From: a virus
DNA length: 31,312 bases
IMG/VR virus record: IMGVR_UViG_3300025112_000103
Coordinates: 1 to 31,312 of that record
Reading direction: 5' to 3' (one strand)
This document shows positions 1 through 8,128 of this stretch, one piece after another. Under the pieces are notes generated by a model. That model was given only the letters and a program-made list of their open reading frames with translations, did not search any database and had not been told where the DNA came from. The translations under genes and the position numbers were made by a program. Position 1 is the first letter of the stretch; each line of letters starts with the position of its first letter.

Positions 1-1191
1 ATCAGTTAAATCCTGCACTCCAATCGTAGCCTGAGGAGCGTATATGCCAATATGGTCTCCGGCATGTTTCAAGGTAACTATGCCAAGAGGATCAGCAGAC
101 AAACTCTTAACTTCAATATTTCCATCACCATCTAAGCCAGAAACTAAGTGCTCGTTACGGGCTCCTAGAGCACCGAGATTAACCGCACTAGTAATAGCAC
201 TACCAGCAAGAGCATCCAAAGCATCCCCTACATTAGTAACATCTGGTGCAAATCTATCGTAAGTATCATATATACCAACCAGATTGGCCCCCTGACTGTT
301 TACCTGAGAATGTAAATCTAAAAGAGCCTCTCTAACGTTGGTAGCTGTATACCCGCCAATAGTAGCTCCATCAAATCCAACCAGAGATGCACCACTAGCA
401 GAGTTTTCAGATTTTAAAGTTCCTGTAAGCTGATACTGAGGGTGAGCATTATCATCAAGGCCCAGGATAGTACTATGGTCAATGGCTGTCTGAAGGTAGT
501 GAAGGTTATTCAGACCATGGTGAGTTCTGGCACTAAGATCTAGGGCACTAAGCGCAGATTGCACACTGGTAGAATCAAAACCCCCTACATTAGTAAATCC
601 TATTAGTGCACAACCTTTACCCTCAACTTGTGAGGTTAGCTCATCTAAAACGTCTCCAACATTAGTAGAAGCGTAAATAGAATTAGTATCGTTGAATCCA
701 ACCAGATTAGCTCCTTTATGATTAGCTGTGGAGGTCAATGCATACAGCACCCTTCCAACATTAGTTGCTTCAGCGTCGAAGTGCTCACCGAAGCCAGCTG
801 AGCCTCTATGCCACCCAACTACTTCAGCACCACTACCTGCTACCGTAGAGCTAAGAACAGCAGTAGCTTGATACTGAACATGGTCATTTGCGTCAAGATT
901 GGCTAGTAAACTGTGATTAGAGGCCCCCCCCGGAACGTCTAGGATGACATCGAGTATATCCTTACCAGCCGATACAAAAGTATCACCAGCAGCAATACTA
1001 TTTGAAGATACCCCTCCCGCAGATACACCTAAGAATACTGCCGATGCTTGGAAATCAATTCCAGAGGTAGAATTGAATTGATTAACTACATCAACTTTAA
1101 GAGACGATACATCTATATGTAACGCCTCCGCTAAGGTATAATTACCATCCGATTTTTTATTTAGAACTACGGGGGTACCAGTTGCAGCCAT
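1..1191 (-). CDS. Fibre- or tail-like virion protein with GAxLVGF repeats (3' end missing)
   Basis: An open frame starts at ATG 1191 and reads without a stop to the left edge (397 codons), so the C-terminus lies outside the window. It starts after a strong AGGAGG site that overlaps the stop of the scaffold-like gene. From about residue 165 to 365 it contains four degenerate repeats of the form G-A-x-L-V-G-F, then about 12 residues, then T-N-V-x-x-A-L-x-x-L. It also has two D-x-N-A/D-H-x-Q-Y motifs of the kind seen in phage fibre and tail proteins (NDHVQYQ, NAHPQYQL). Repeats of this kind are typical of trimeric tail fibres and spikes. Position downstream of terminase, portal and scaffold fits a virion protein. 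The exact role is inferred. Confidence 0.7.
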   Translation of the reverse strand, partial: MAATGTPVVLNKKSDGNYTLAEALHIDVSSLKVDVVNQFNSTSGIDFQASAVFLGVSAGGVSSNSIAAGDTFVSAGKDILDVILDVPGGASNHSLLANLDANDHVQYQATAVLSSTVAGSGAEVVGWHRGSAGFGEHFDAEATNVGRVLYALTSTANHKGANLVGFNDTNSIYASTNVGDVLDELTSQVEGKGCALIGFTNVGGFDSTSVQSALSALDLSARTHHGLNNLHYLQTAIDHSTILGLDDNAHPQYQLTGTLKSENSASGASLVGFDGATIGGYTATNVREALLDLHSQVNSQGANLVGIYDTYDRFAPDVTNVGDALDALAGSAITSAVNLGALGARNEHLVSGLDGDGNIEVKSLSADPLGIVTLKHAGDHIGIYAPQATIGVQDLTD

Positions 1192-1199
1192 TTAACCTC

Positions 1200-3113
1200 C
1201 TACTTGAAAGGAGGTTTCTTCTTAGACTTTTTCTTTACCTTGAGGTCTTCTTCCTCAGGCTCCTCCTTTTCGACATCGACATCACCATCTCCGTCGCCGT
1301 CTATATCTAGTTCTTCTTCCCCATCTTCGCCTCCAAACTCCTCGCCTCCTTCTTCACCGAATTCTTCGCCTCCTTCTTCACCGAATTCCTCTTCTCCGAA
1401 CCCTTCTCCATCTTCCATGCCTTCTTCTTCGCTGCCTGTAATTTCAGCAGCAAGATCTTGAATAAGAGCATCAAGCTTAGATAGATTACCTAGAAGATCC
1501 TCTTTATCAACCTCAGTTGGGTCTTCTTCCATTCCCGGTTCTGCGCCTGCTTCAACTTCAGCATCTGCTTCCGCAGCAGCCATCTCTGGGTCCATTGAAG
1601 GCTCATCCATATCATCATCGCCTCCAGCTAGACCAGTTCCCATTTCTTCTTCCCCAGGCTCATCTAGCATTTCCTCAGAACCATATTGATCTTGGTCTAC
1701 TTCTGGGCCAACTCCTACTCCTGGTTGTTCGCCGCCCACCATTCCTGGTTCTTCCATTCCTGGTTGTTCCATTCCTGGTTCTTCCATTCCAGGCTCAACA
1801 CCTGTTTGTTTCTTTAGCATACGTAGGATATCACCAATTTGTCCTAGATCAGACGCGACACGATCAAAATCCAAATAATCCATTAGATGCATTTCAGTCA
1901 GAAGCTTGTCATAACCAGCTTCATTAAAGATGCTGTAAATATCTTCGCAAACGTCAAGACTCTCAGACCCAGATTTCTTGCTAAGCATCCTAGACATTTC
2001 TTTTAGAACGCCCTGTTGAATTGAATCTTTCTTTGACAACTTGCCTAGAGTCTCAAAAATAACTACTTGAGTCTTTACCAGATCTTTGAATGTCGGAACT
2101 TCTTTCAGGTTCTGAGTGCTTATTCCATAGTCCTCATTAAGACTCTTAGCCAAATGAGATCTGATTGGCTTCTTCATCTCGTAAACCTTAGCAGAAAATG
2201 CTTTTATATCGGATGTAGAAATAGTAGAATCATTATCCATACTTAGAGCTTTTGAGAATGCCTGAGTAAGACTCTTCTTTGTTGAAAGAGCGATATACGG
2301 AACTTCCATGATTGCCTCTCCCAAAGCTTGAGCCACAACATCATCGTCGGACTCAAATACTAGAGAAGCTAGTTTTGAAACAGTTGTATTGGAAGCCCAT
2401 GCTCCATCGAAATTAGTTTTAGCCTCTAGAAGCTCTCTTTTGATTAGCTCCTGCTTACAGATAATTTCATAAATAGACTCATTTAGCCCACTCTTAATTT
2501 CATAAGATCCCTTATCACCAAGATCCTGCTCAGTAAGTTTAGGGAAGTTAAAAGCAGTGGAGACGAGATTCATGAATCTAATAGAGTTCTTGATCTCAGG
2601 AACCTGTAGAATTGTATCCTTATTTTCTTTTAGAAACTCAACAAGCTCTTTACGGAGTTCAACAAACTTCTTATATTCACTCTCATTAGTGATACTCAGC
2701 TTCTCAGTAAACTTGGCTTTCTTAGCGTTGAGTCTAGCTACAACTCTATCAAACTTTAGACGAGTTTCCCATAGACCTAAAAGATCAGTAAATGAACAGC
2801 TAGTTGAGGGAAAATCACTATTATTTAAATTCTTTAAAAAGGCCATAGCCTTTTGAGATACAAATTCATCGAAATGCTTACCTTCAGAAAACAAAGTAGC
2901 AGGAGTGACTTCAATGTCAGTTAGAGAGATATTGCCTTCATTGAGACTAATACTGCCTCTAATGATCTGGTTATTCTCAGTGACAAAGGTTACTGTGCTG
3001 TCTCTTAGATCAAATAACTCTACATTATTACGTAGAGATCGTGAAAGGTAGTCCCCCAACTTTAATATTGAAGTAACCTTTTTATTTCTGTTTTCGAATA
3101 TGTTTGTAAGCAT
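1200..3113 (-). CDS. Prohead core / scaffold-like protein
   Basis: A 637-residue protein directly downstream of the portal gene. The first two thirds are helical and charged. The last third is extremely acidic and repetitive: PGMEEPGMEQ-type repeats, then runs of Glu/Gly and an Asp-Gly tract. It ends in a short Lys-rich tail (KVKKKSKKKPPFK). Scaffolding proteins of T4-type phages are acidic, helical, and end in a basic or helical capsid-binding tail, and they lie next to the portal gene, so scaffold is the best reading. I see no protease motif. The start at 3113 is preferred over ATG 3119 because AGAGGA (3121-3126) is 7 nt from 3113 but only 1 nt from 3119. The sequence alone does not identify the family. 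Confidence 0.5.
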   Translation of the reverse strand: MLTNIFENRNKKVTSILKLGDYLSRSLRNNVELFDLRDSTVTFVTENNQIIRGSISLNEGNISLTDIEVTPATLFSEGKHFDEFVSQKAMAFLKNLNNSDFPSTSCSFTDLLGLWETRLKFDRVVARLNAKKAKFTEKLSITNESEYKKFVELRKELVEFLKENKDTILQVPEIKNSIRFMNLVSTAFNFPKLTEQDLGDKGSYEIKSGLNESIYEIICKQELIKRELLEAKTNFDGAWASNTTVSKLASLVFESDDDVVAQALGEAIMEVPYIALSTKKSLTQAFSKALSMDNDSTISTSDIKAFSAKVYEMKKPIRSHLAKSLNEDYGISTQNLKEVPTFKDLVKTQVVIFETLGKLSKKDSIQQGVLKEMSRMLSKKSGSESLDVCEDIYSIFNEAGYDKLLTEMHLMDYLDFDRVASDLGQIGDILRMLKKQTGVEPGMEEPGMEQPGMEEPGMVGGEQPGVGVGPEVDQDQYGSEEMLDEPGEEEMGTGLAGGDDDMDEPSMDPEMAAAEADAEVEAGAEPGMEEDPTEVDKEDLLGNLSKLDALIQDLAAEITGSEEEGMEDGEGFGEEEFGEEGGEEFGEEGGEEFGGEDGEEELDIDGDGDGDVDVEKEEPEEEDLKVKKKSKKKPPFK

Positions 3114-3160
3114 AATCATTTCCTCTTAGTTATATATGCTCTAGCTAAGGTGTCAAAGTG

Positions 3161-5032
3161 CTAATTTCCTGATTTAGCCTGAATCCTTGTAATTCTACGA
3201 GTTAGAGCACTAATTGCTTTGGAATTTGTTTTGGCTTGATTTTCCAACATCAGCTTCTTTCTTAGTGATACAAGAGTATCTACTTGCGCTGTTTCGGTTG
3301 GTGGTTTATTCTCTCCACCTTCGGTCCTATATTCCGTTGGATTTTGCATAGAAGCCCCACCAACAGCGTCGGTACTAACTGGCTCTCCCCCCATACCACC
3401 TCCACCCATCATCCCCCCGCCCATAGAGGGGTCCATCATTCCCTGTTGCATCTGTTGTTCCATTTGTTGTTCCATATCTGCCTCTAGTTCCTTTTCAGTC
3501 TCTTCAATTTCTTTCTCGGTCATATCATAATATTCACGATAAATCTTCTTTTTAGAGAATAATTGAAGTCCTATGACAGCAGTAACAACCCGAGCCTTTT
3601 GGTCTTCAAGGTCCAAACGCCTCTTTTCGAACATATCCGAAGGCACAGGGAGTTGAATCCGCATACCTTCGATAGCTGTTCTCGGAAAGCCCTTTATCTG
3701 GAGATGCCTCTTGGCAATACTCTCAAACCCAATTTCCAAACAACGTTGAACTCTTGTGATTACCTTAGCAAACTTCACATCCAATTGAGCAAGGTTAGCC
3801 TTACGTTCAGGAGACTTATCCTTCTCAACTATAAAATCTTTAGGAACCTTTAGGATAGCAAGTAGCTTATCCCTAAAGTATTTAACGTCATCTACCTCTC
3901 CCAGGTTTTGAGCACCAGGAAGAGTGTCTACTTTTGTAGTAGATCCCTTCTTCATTGGGAAGAAGAAATCTTCATCAGCAGATAGAGGATTATACCTAGA
4001 ATCAATTTGCTGAGTGTTAGAGTTATAAAATTTCTCTTTCTTGAACCTCTTCATGGTCTCTTCAACATGAGCCATAGCCTTTGAAGTTGGGAGATTACCG
4101 ACATCAAGATAAAAGATTCTTCGTTCTGGTGCTCTTACCAATCGGTAGATAAGCATCGCATCTTCCATTAGCTTTAGACTACGATGAATCTGACGAGCAT
4201 TGGCAGCAATAGACTTCCCGTATGGGTAGAAAGTAGGATCGCTAGTGTGTAGACGGAAGTGAGAGATTTGATTCCTATCAAGGACAATATACTGCTTGCC
4301 CTTCATATTGTCTGCCCCAAACCCGTAAGCCGCCCAATCGCTCTTCTGCGGGATCTCCTGCAAGAAGTCAGTTAGGTAACCATATTCATTCTCAACCCTG
4401 TAAATATAGTTCGGGTTCAGAATCTTTAGCCTTTGGATACCTGCCTTGGGGTTCTCTAGGTTTACGATACTTTCTGTAAAACAATCACCAAACTTAACGG
4501 TATTACGAACGATATCCCAGTAGTATCGATCTAGTTTGATTTTATTAAATAGAGTTTCAATTTCTTCCTTTACTAACTCATCATCAGATTTTATAACCCA
4601 ACGACGATTCTGTGTATCTCTTTGAGTAGCATCATCAGCATAGATATCAAACGCAGCAGCGATTTCTGGATAATCATCCATATTCTCAAACTCTGCATAC
4701 CTACGCCTTCTCTCAATTTCCAACTCTGTAAGCTGGGGGAGAGAGCCCCGTATCATCGATCCACCAGTGTTCTGATTAGGGACTAATACATCAGGATTGA
4801 CAACCGTATCACCAGCCATTGGGTGAGGAAGTTGTGTCTTAGCCTTTTCAGGGTCTTCATTTTCAAACTCACCAACTACGTAAGGTTGGGCTTTAGTAGC
4901 AAAGAACTTACTAAAGAAGTTCGCCATACGTCCTGTCGGACTATACCACGTATTGCGCCTTGGCCCACCACCAAATCCAGTGAATCCAATAGCGTCTTCG
5001 TCAAGCTTCTTTTGCTTTTCTATTTCATCCAT
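3161..5032 (-). CDS. Portal vertex protein, T4 gp20-like
   Basis: A 623-residue homologue of the T4 gp20 portal, the dodecameric channel through which DNA enters and leaves the capsid. The family signature is clear: an APERRIFYLDVGNLP motif near residue 300 and a KVDTLPGAQNLGEVDDVKYF motif near residue 370, followed by a helix starting KLLAILKVP. Upstream there is a Y-x-E-x-E...YPEIAAAFDIYADDA block typical of these portals. The C-terminal region holds an unusual Met/Gln/Gly-rich stretch (EQQMEQQMQQGMMDPSMGGG) that T4 gp20 lacks. The start overlaps the terminase 3' end by 13 nt, so the two genes are co-transcribed. Length is slightly above that of gp20. Confidence 0.95.
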   Translation of the reverse strand: MDEIEKQKKLDEDAIGFTGFGGGPRRNTWYSPTGRMANFFSKFFATKAQPYVVGEFENEDPEKAKTQLPHPMAGDTVVNPDVLVPNQNTGGSMIRGSLPQLTELEIERRRRYAEFENMDDYPEIAAAFDIYADDATQRDTQNRRWVIKSDDELVKEEIETLFNKIKLDRYYWDIVRNTVKFGDCFTESIVNLENPKAGIQRLKILNPNYIYRVENEYGYLTDFLQEIPQKSDWAAYGFGADNMKGKQYIVLDRNQISHFRLHTSDPTFYPYGKSIAANARQIHRSLKLMEDAMLIYRLVRAPERRIFYLDVGNLPTSKAMAHVEETMKRFKKEKFYNSNTQQIDSRYNPLSADEDFFFPMKKGSTTKVDTLPGAQNLGEVDDVKYFRDKLLAILKVPKDFIVEKDKSPERKANLAQLDVKFAKVITRVQRCLEIGFESIAKRHLQIKGFPRTAIEGMRIQLPVPSDMFEKRRLDLEDQKARVVTAVIGLQLFSKKKIYREYYDMTEKEIEETEKELEADMEQQMEQQMQQGMMDPSMGGGMMGGGGMGGEPVSTDAVGGASMQNPTEYRTEGGENKPPTETAQVDTLVSLRKKLMLENQAKTNSKAISALTRRITRIQAKSGN

Positions 5033-6567
5033 TCTAGGTATTCCTCTTCAGTGTAACCACCATACGATCTCATCTTGTATGTAGTTTGAACCTTAGGTGG
5101 TATTAGGTTATTATCCTGCTCCTGCCCCTTGAATTCTACTAAAGTTCCACCTGTTAGTTCTCTAAAACCAAACGCTGCTAAAGCTAAAGACATAACTAAG
5201 TCATCATAACACCCTTCATCAGCCTCTGCTTTACCTACATTATTCACAATAAAAGTTAAAAGCTCATCAACTGTGCGCTCTGAGTTAACTTTAAATATGT
5301 TTAAACGTATATCCTCTTCCATGTTGGCAAGCATAACTTCTCTATTAGAAACTTGCACCTGGACTCCTAGAAGCCCCTTATCATCCATGTAGATGTTCTC
5401 ATATTCTAAATCATTAAATAGACGGTCAATTAGATTATTTCCAATCGTATTGCGTTCAGGTGTTACCATAGCGGTGTTATACTCTGTCGCCACCTCGCAC
5501 ACAATTCTAGCCAATTCATTGATCGGAGTTTTGTTAGAATAGAATTCTGCTACTTGCTCTCCATTATAGACATTGAATACATGAAAAGCAGAGTTATCCC
5601 CTCCTCGTCCCATAGATGTATCAACTGACATTACATAATCATACTGAGGTTCTGCGTCTTTCCATACGCGCATACGATTATTATAACGGTTCCAATATTC
5701 CTTGTTAACGTTCTTCTTGAGATATCTCAAGATCTCCCCATCTACGTAAGTATCACCAGTTCCCAGGAACTCACATTCATATTCCTGTAGCCAACGTTTA
5801 GGGCCAATGTTCTTTCTAGTGGTAGACTCCCAATCATCAATATTGATAGGCTTGTTATACTTAAGCATATCCAAGTAAAGATGCTCATAGCCTTCAGTTC
5901 TCTTATACTCAGGGTGATCACCCCATCCAATCTCAATCGCATTGAAATCATTGATACCGCGAACAGCGTCCTGCCACATCTTGTAATACCAGTTTCCTAT
6001 ACCATTTACAGTGGACAGGATAAAAGCAGCACCACCAGTCGAAATTACAGGATAAGCAGCACCCCAGATTGTGTCAATATGCTCAATAAATGCCCCCTCA
6101 TCCACAATCAACAAGTTAGCAGAAATTGAACGTCCCGCTTCTTTGCTAGGAGCTTTTGCCTGTAAACGAGAGCCATTTCTAAGTTTTAGATTATGACTAT
6201 TCCTGTACCTAATCTTAGGTTTTAAAATAGCAGGAATTTCATCATACATTATCTTGATTCTCTCCAAGACCTCCTTAGCAGCCTCATCATCCTTTGAGAG
6301 AACAGCAATTGTAGTATTGGCTCTGAACAGCATCATCCATAAAGTGTAAGCAGCGACAATTGTAGTGCATCCTGCCTGCCTAAACTTTCTGAGAATATTG
6401 AAGCGATTCTCCTGTAATTCTCTTACAATTTTCTTTTGGAAAGGGTATAATTTGAATGGGACCAAACCTCTGATAGGATGAACTACTTTGATCCTAGATT
6501 CAATGAAGTAAATTGGATCTTTCTTGTATTTTACAAGTTCAGCGGAAATAACTTCGGACTGTTTCAT
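5020..6567 (-). CDS. Terminase large subunit, T4 gp17-like
   Basis: The 515-residue packaging motor has an N-terminal ATPase and a C-terminal RNase H-like headful nuclease. Visible motifs are a deviant Walker A (FRQAGCTT, about 62-69), Walker B with catalytic Glu (LLIVDEGAF, 152-160), and nuclease acidic residues in YVMSVDTSMGRGGDNS (Asp316), TPERNTIGN (Glu371) and CYDDLVMSLALAAF (Asp455/456). The Walker A lacks the usual Gly-Lys; several gp17-type terminases have GIST-like variants at this place. T4 gp17 is about 100 residues longer. ATG 6567 abuts ATG 6568 on the other strand (CATATG), and I see no good Shine-Dalgarno site. A CTATATAT box lies 16 nt upstream at 6583-6590. Confidence 0.95.
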   Translation of the reverse strand: MKQSEVISAELVKYKKDPIYFIESRIKVVHPIRGLVPFKLYPFQKKIVRELQENRFNILRKFRQAGCTTIVAAYTLWMMLFRANTTIAVLSKDDEAAKEVLERIKIMYDEIPAILKPKIRYRNSHNLKLRNGSRLQAKAPSKEAGRSISANLLIVDEGAFIEHIDTIWGAAYPVISTGGAAFILSTVNGIGNWYYKMWQDAVRGINDFNAIEIGWGDHPEYKRTEGYEHLYLDMLKYNKPINIDDWESTTRKNIGPKRWLQEYECEFLGTGDTYVDGEILRYLKKNVNKEYWNRYNNRMRVWKDAEPQYDYVMSVDTSMGRGGDNSAFHVFNVYNGEQVAEFYSNKTPINELARIVCEVATEYNTAMVTPERNTIGNNLIDRLFNDLEYENIYMDDKGLLGVQVQVSNREVMLANMEEDIRLNIFKVNSERTVDELLTFIVNNVGKAEADEGCYDDLVMSLALAAFGFRELTGGTLVEFKGQEQDNNLIPPKVQTTYKMRSYGGYTEEEYLEWMK

Positions 6568-6579
6568 ATGGAAGAATCA

Positions 6580-7257
6580 ATGATATATAGCATTGCCTGC
6601 ACGCGCAATGCAGAGTTAGACATAACTAGCCAAAATCTAGAACACTACTTCAAACGTGCTGGTATCAATCATAGTTGGTTAGTAGCGGAAAAAAGTATCT
6701 TCGATGCTTACGCTAATGAGATTGAACAAATATCTCCTAGAGATCAGGACATTGTTATTATGTGTCATGATGATATTGAAATTTGGGATGATCCTCAAGA
6801 GCTAAAACTTCAATTGGATCATTGTTTAGATTCTCATGCAGGGTTCATTGGAGTTGCAGGAACCACTAATCTGAATCGAGATGCTGTATGGTGGGATATA
6901 AACCAAAGAAAGAAAGGAGAACTTAGAGGGTTTGTATGGCAAGGAAAAGATAGATCAACATTCTATCCAAACTACTTTGGGGCTCCTGGGAGAGTAACAG
7001 CCTTAGATGGGTGTTTCCTAGCTGCATCGGGAAAGACTCTAAAAAGTATGAATCTTAGGAAGCCAGGGCATTTTACTCACTCTTGGGACTTTTACGATTT
7101 ACATTACACACTTCAAGCTCATAAGAAGGGATTGGAAAATTACGTAGTGCCTATCCATATCTTACATAACTCTCCAGGAGAAATGATCGCAGAAAGAGGG
7201 TGGGCAGAGAATCGTAAAGGATTCCTACGAGTGGAGGATCTCCCAATCAAATGCTAG
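6580..7257 (+). CDS. GT-A glycosyltransferase, StrF / Glyco_tranf_2_5-like
   Basis: A 225-residue protein that begins with a Rossmann-like strand (MIYSIACTRN) and carries the DxD-type metal and nucleotide-sugar motif MCHDDIEIWDDP at residues 61-72, then GFIGVAGTTNL and DAVWWDINQRKKGELRG. This order matches the StrF-like glycosyltransferase family, whose members typically read H-x-D-v-x-l followed by GviGvaG. It probably transfers a sugar to a phage or host glycan; the acceptor is unknown. The frame is open back to 6478. I choose ATG 6580 because the conserved domain begins there and a weak GGAAGA lies before it; ATG 6568 is possible. It is divergent from the terminase gene and overlaps the next gene by ATGCTAG. 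Confidence 0.75.
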   Translation: MIYSIACTRNAELDITSQNLEHYFKRAGINHSWLVAEKSIFDAYANEIEQISPRDQDIVIMCHDDIEIWDDPQELKLQLDHCLDSHAGFIGVAGTTNLNRDAVWWDINQRKKGELRGFVWQGKDRSTFYPNYFGAPGRVTALDGCFLAASGKTLKSMNLRKPGHFTHSWDFYDLHYTLQAHKKGLENYVVPIHILHNSPGEMIAERGWAENRKGFLRVEDLPIKC

Positions 7258-7535
7258 AAAAGATTTGGACTGATTTTCTTTGGGTGCTAGTGAATTTTAG
7301 CATAGTCAATATTATGACTACAGGTGCAATTACAACTACGTTTAGAGAATGGACACACAAGCATCTGCGAACTAGTTTATTCTACTGCCCCATGTGTTTC
7401 TCTTTTTGGACAGCACTCTTGCTTAGTTTAGTCTGGCACTCCCCGACTGGATTTTGGTTATGGGACTCTTTCCTAGGAAGTATCACAGCATGGGCTATGT
7501 ATGTATTTTTACAACCCCGACAGGAGAATTACTAG
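7251..7535 (+). CDS. Small membrane protein, DUF1360-like (CPMCxSFW)
   Basis: 94 residues with two or three hydrophobic helices (about 5-27, 48-62 and 68-86) and a CPMCFSFW motif at residues 46-53. A Cys-Pro-x-Cys-x-x-Phe-Trp element inside a small membrane protein is the hallmark of DUF1360-type proteins of bacteria and phages; their role is unknown. The start ATG overlaps the stop of the glycosyltransferase gene (ATGCTAG), so translation is probably coupled. Confidence 0.6.
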   Translation: MLEKIWTDFLWVLVNFSIVNIMTTGAITTTFREWTHKHLRTSLFYCPMCFSFWTALLLSLVWHSPTGFWLWDSFLGSITAWAMYVFLQPRQENY

Positions 7536-7588
7536 TCAACACCCTCCAGCACACAAAGCGGTCCTTCTCAGACCCCAACGTCTTTTTA

Positions 7589-7616
7589 GTAACATAATAT
7601 ACCTCAAAAATATATA
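7589..7616 (+). promoter_or_regulatory. Possible promoter with TATATA 6 nt before the 7623 ATG
   Basis: TATATA at 7611-7616 is followed by six bases and ATG 7623. GTAACA (4 of 6 matches to TTGACA) lies exactly 16 bases upstream at 7589-7594. The geometry equals that of the leaderless promoters of the small-gene block, but the -35 match is weak and the area is AT-rich, so this is tentative. Confidence 0.3.
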
Positions 7617-7622
7617 GAGAAT

Positions 7623-7847
7623 ATGCAACAAACAAAAATAGGATCTTTTATTGAAATTGTCGTAGATACGACACTAGGTTTCACTCTAAACATCATATTC
7701 ATTCTCATCTTTTTTCCACTGTTTGGAATCAATATAGCATTCACGGTGAACCTACAAGTTACTGCATGGATGACAGTAATTTCTCTAGTAAGACGATACC
7801 TAATGAGAAGATACTATAATAAAAAACACCAAAGGAAAAGTAAATGA
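7623..7847 (+). CDS. Small phage membrane protein, DUF7220-like
   Basis: 74 residues: a QTKIGSFIEIVVDTTLGF start, two transmembrane helices (about 18-36 and 40-57) with the conserved ..FFPLFGI.. turn between them, then a basic tail (RRYLMRRYYNKKHQRKSK). This layout matches a very common phage inner-membrane protein of unknown function that begins Q-S/T-x-x-G-S-x-I-E and ends V-R-S/R-Y-x-x-R-R. No Shine-Dalgarno site is visible; TATATA lies 6 nt before the ATG. Its stop overlaps the next start (ATGA). Confidence 0.75.
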   Translation: MQQTKIGSFIEIVVDTTLGFTLNIIFILIFFPLFGINIAFTVNLQVTAWMTVISLVRRYLMRRYYNKKHQRKSK

Positions 7848-8128
7848 ATGATAACACACAAAATTACACAGCAGTCATGATGGCTTTAGGGAGAGTCTCG
7901 AAAGTCTTAGGAATCAATCTGGTCTTCGATGGACAAAATTATGATGAAATTATTGAAAGACTAGTGCTAGAATCTAGAGCACAAATTAATGATAGTTGGT
8001 TAGATATGTTTGAAGGTGTTCTGGGAAAACGTCCGCAGAATGTCTTAGAAGCTTCGCAACACCTAAATGCGATTCTCACCCCCAAGCCTAAGAAGGCTAA
8101 AAACAAGAAAATACTAAACGAAGACTAA
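7844..8128 (+). CDS. Unknown small protein
   Basis: 94 residues, soluble, predicted helical, with a Lys-rich C-terminus (KPKKAKNKK). I recognise no family. It overlaps the upstream membrane protein gene by ATGA and the downstream gene by TAATG, so it sits in a tightly coupled run of genes from 7623 to 9543. Confidence 0.75.
   Translation: MNDNTQNYTAVMMALGRVSKVLGINLVFDGQNYDEIIERLVLESRAQINDSWLDMFEGVLGKRPQNVLEASQHLNAILTPKPKKAKNKKILNED

Noticed and set aside
1204-1927. Plus-strand open frames opposite the scaffold-like gene
   Set aside because: They are the antisense of the acidic repeat tail and have Ser/Pro/Leu-rich low-complexity composition without ribosome sites.
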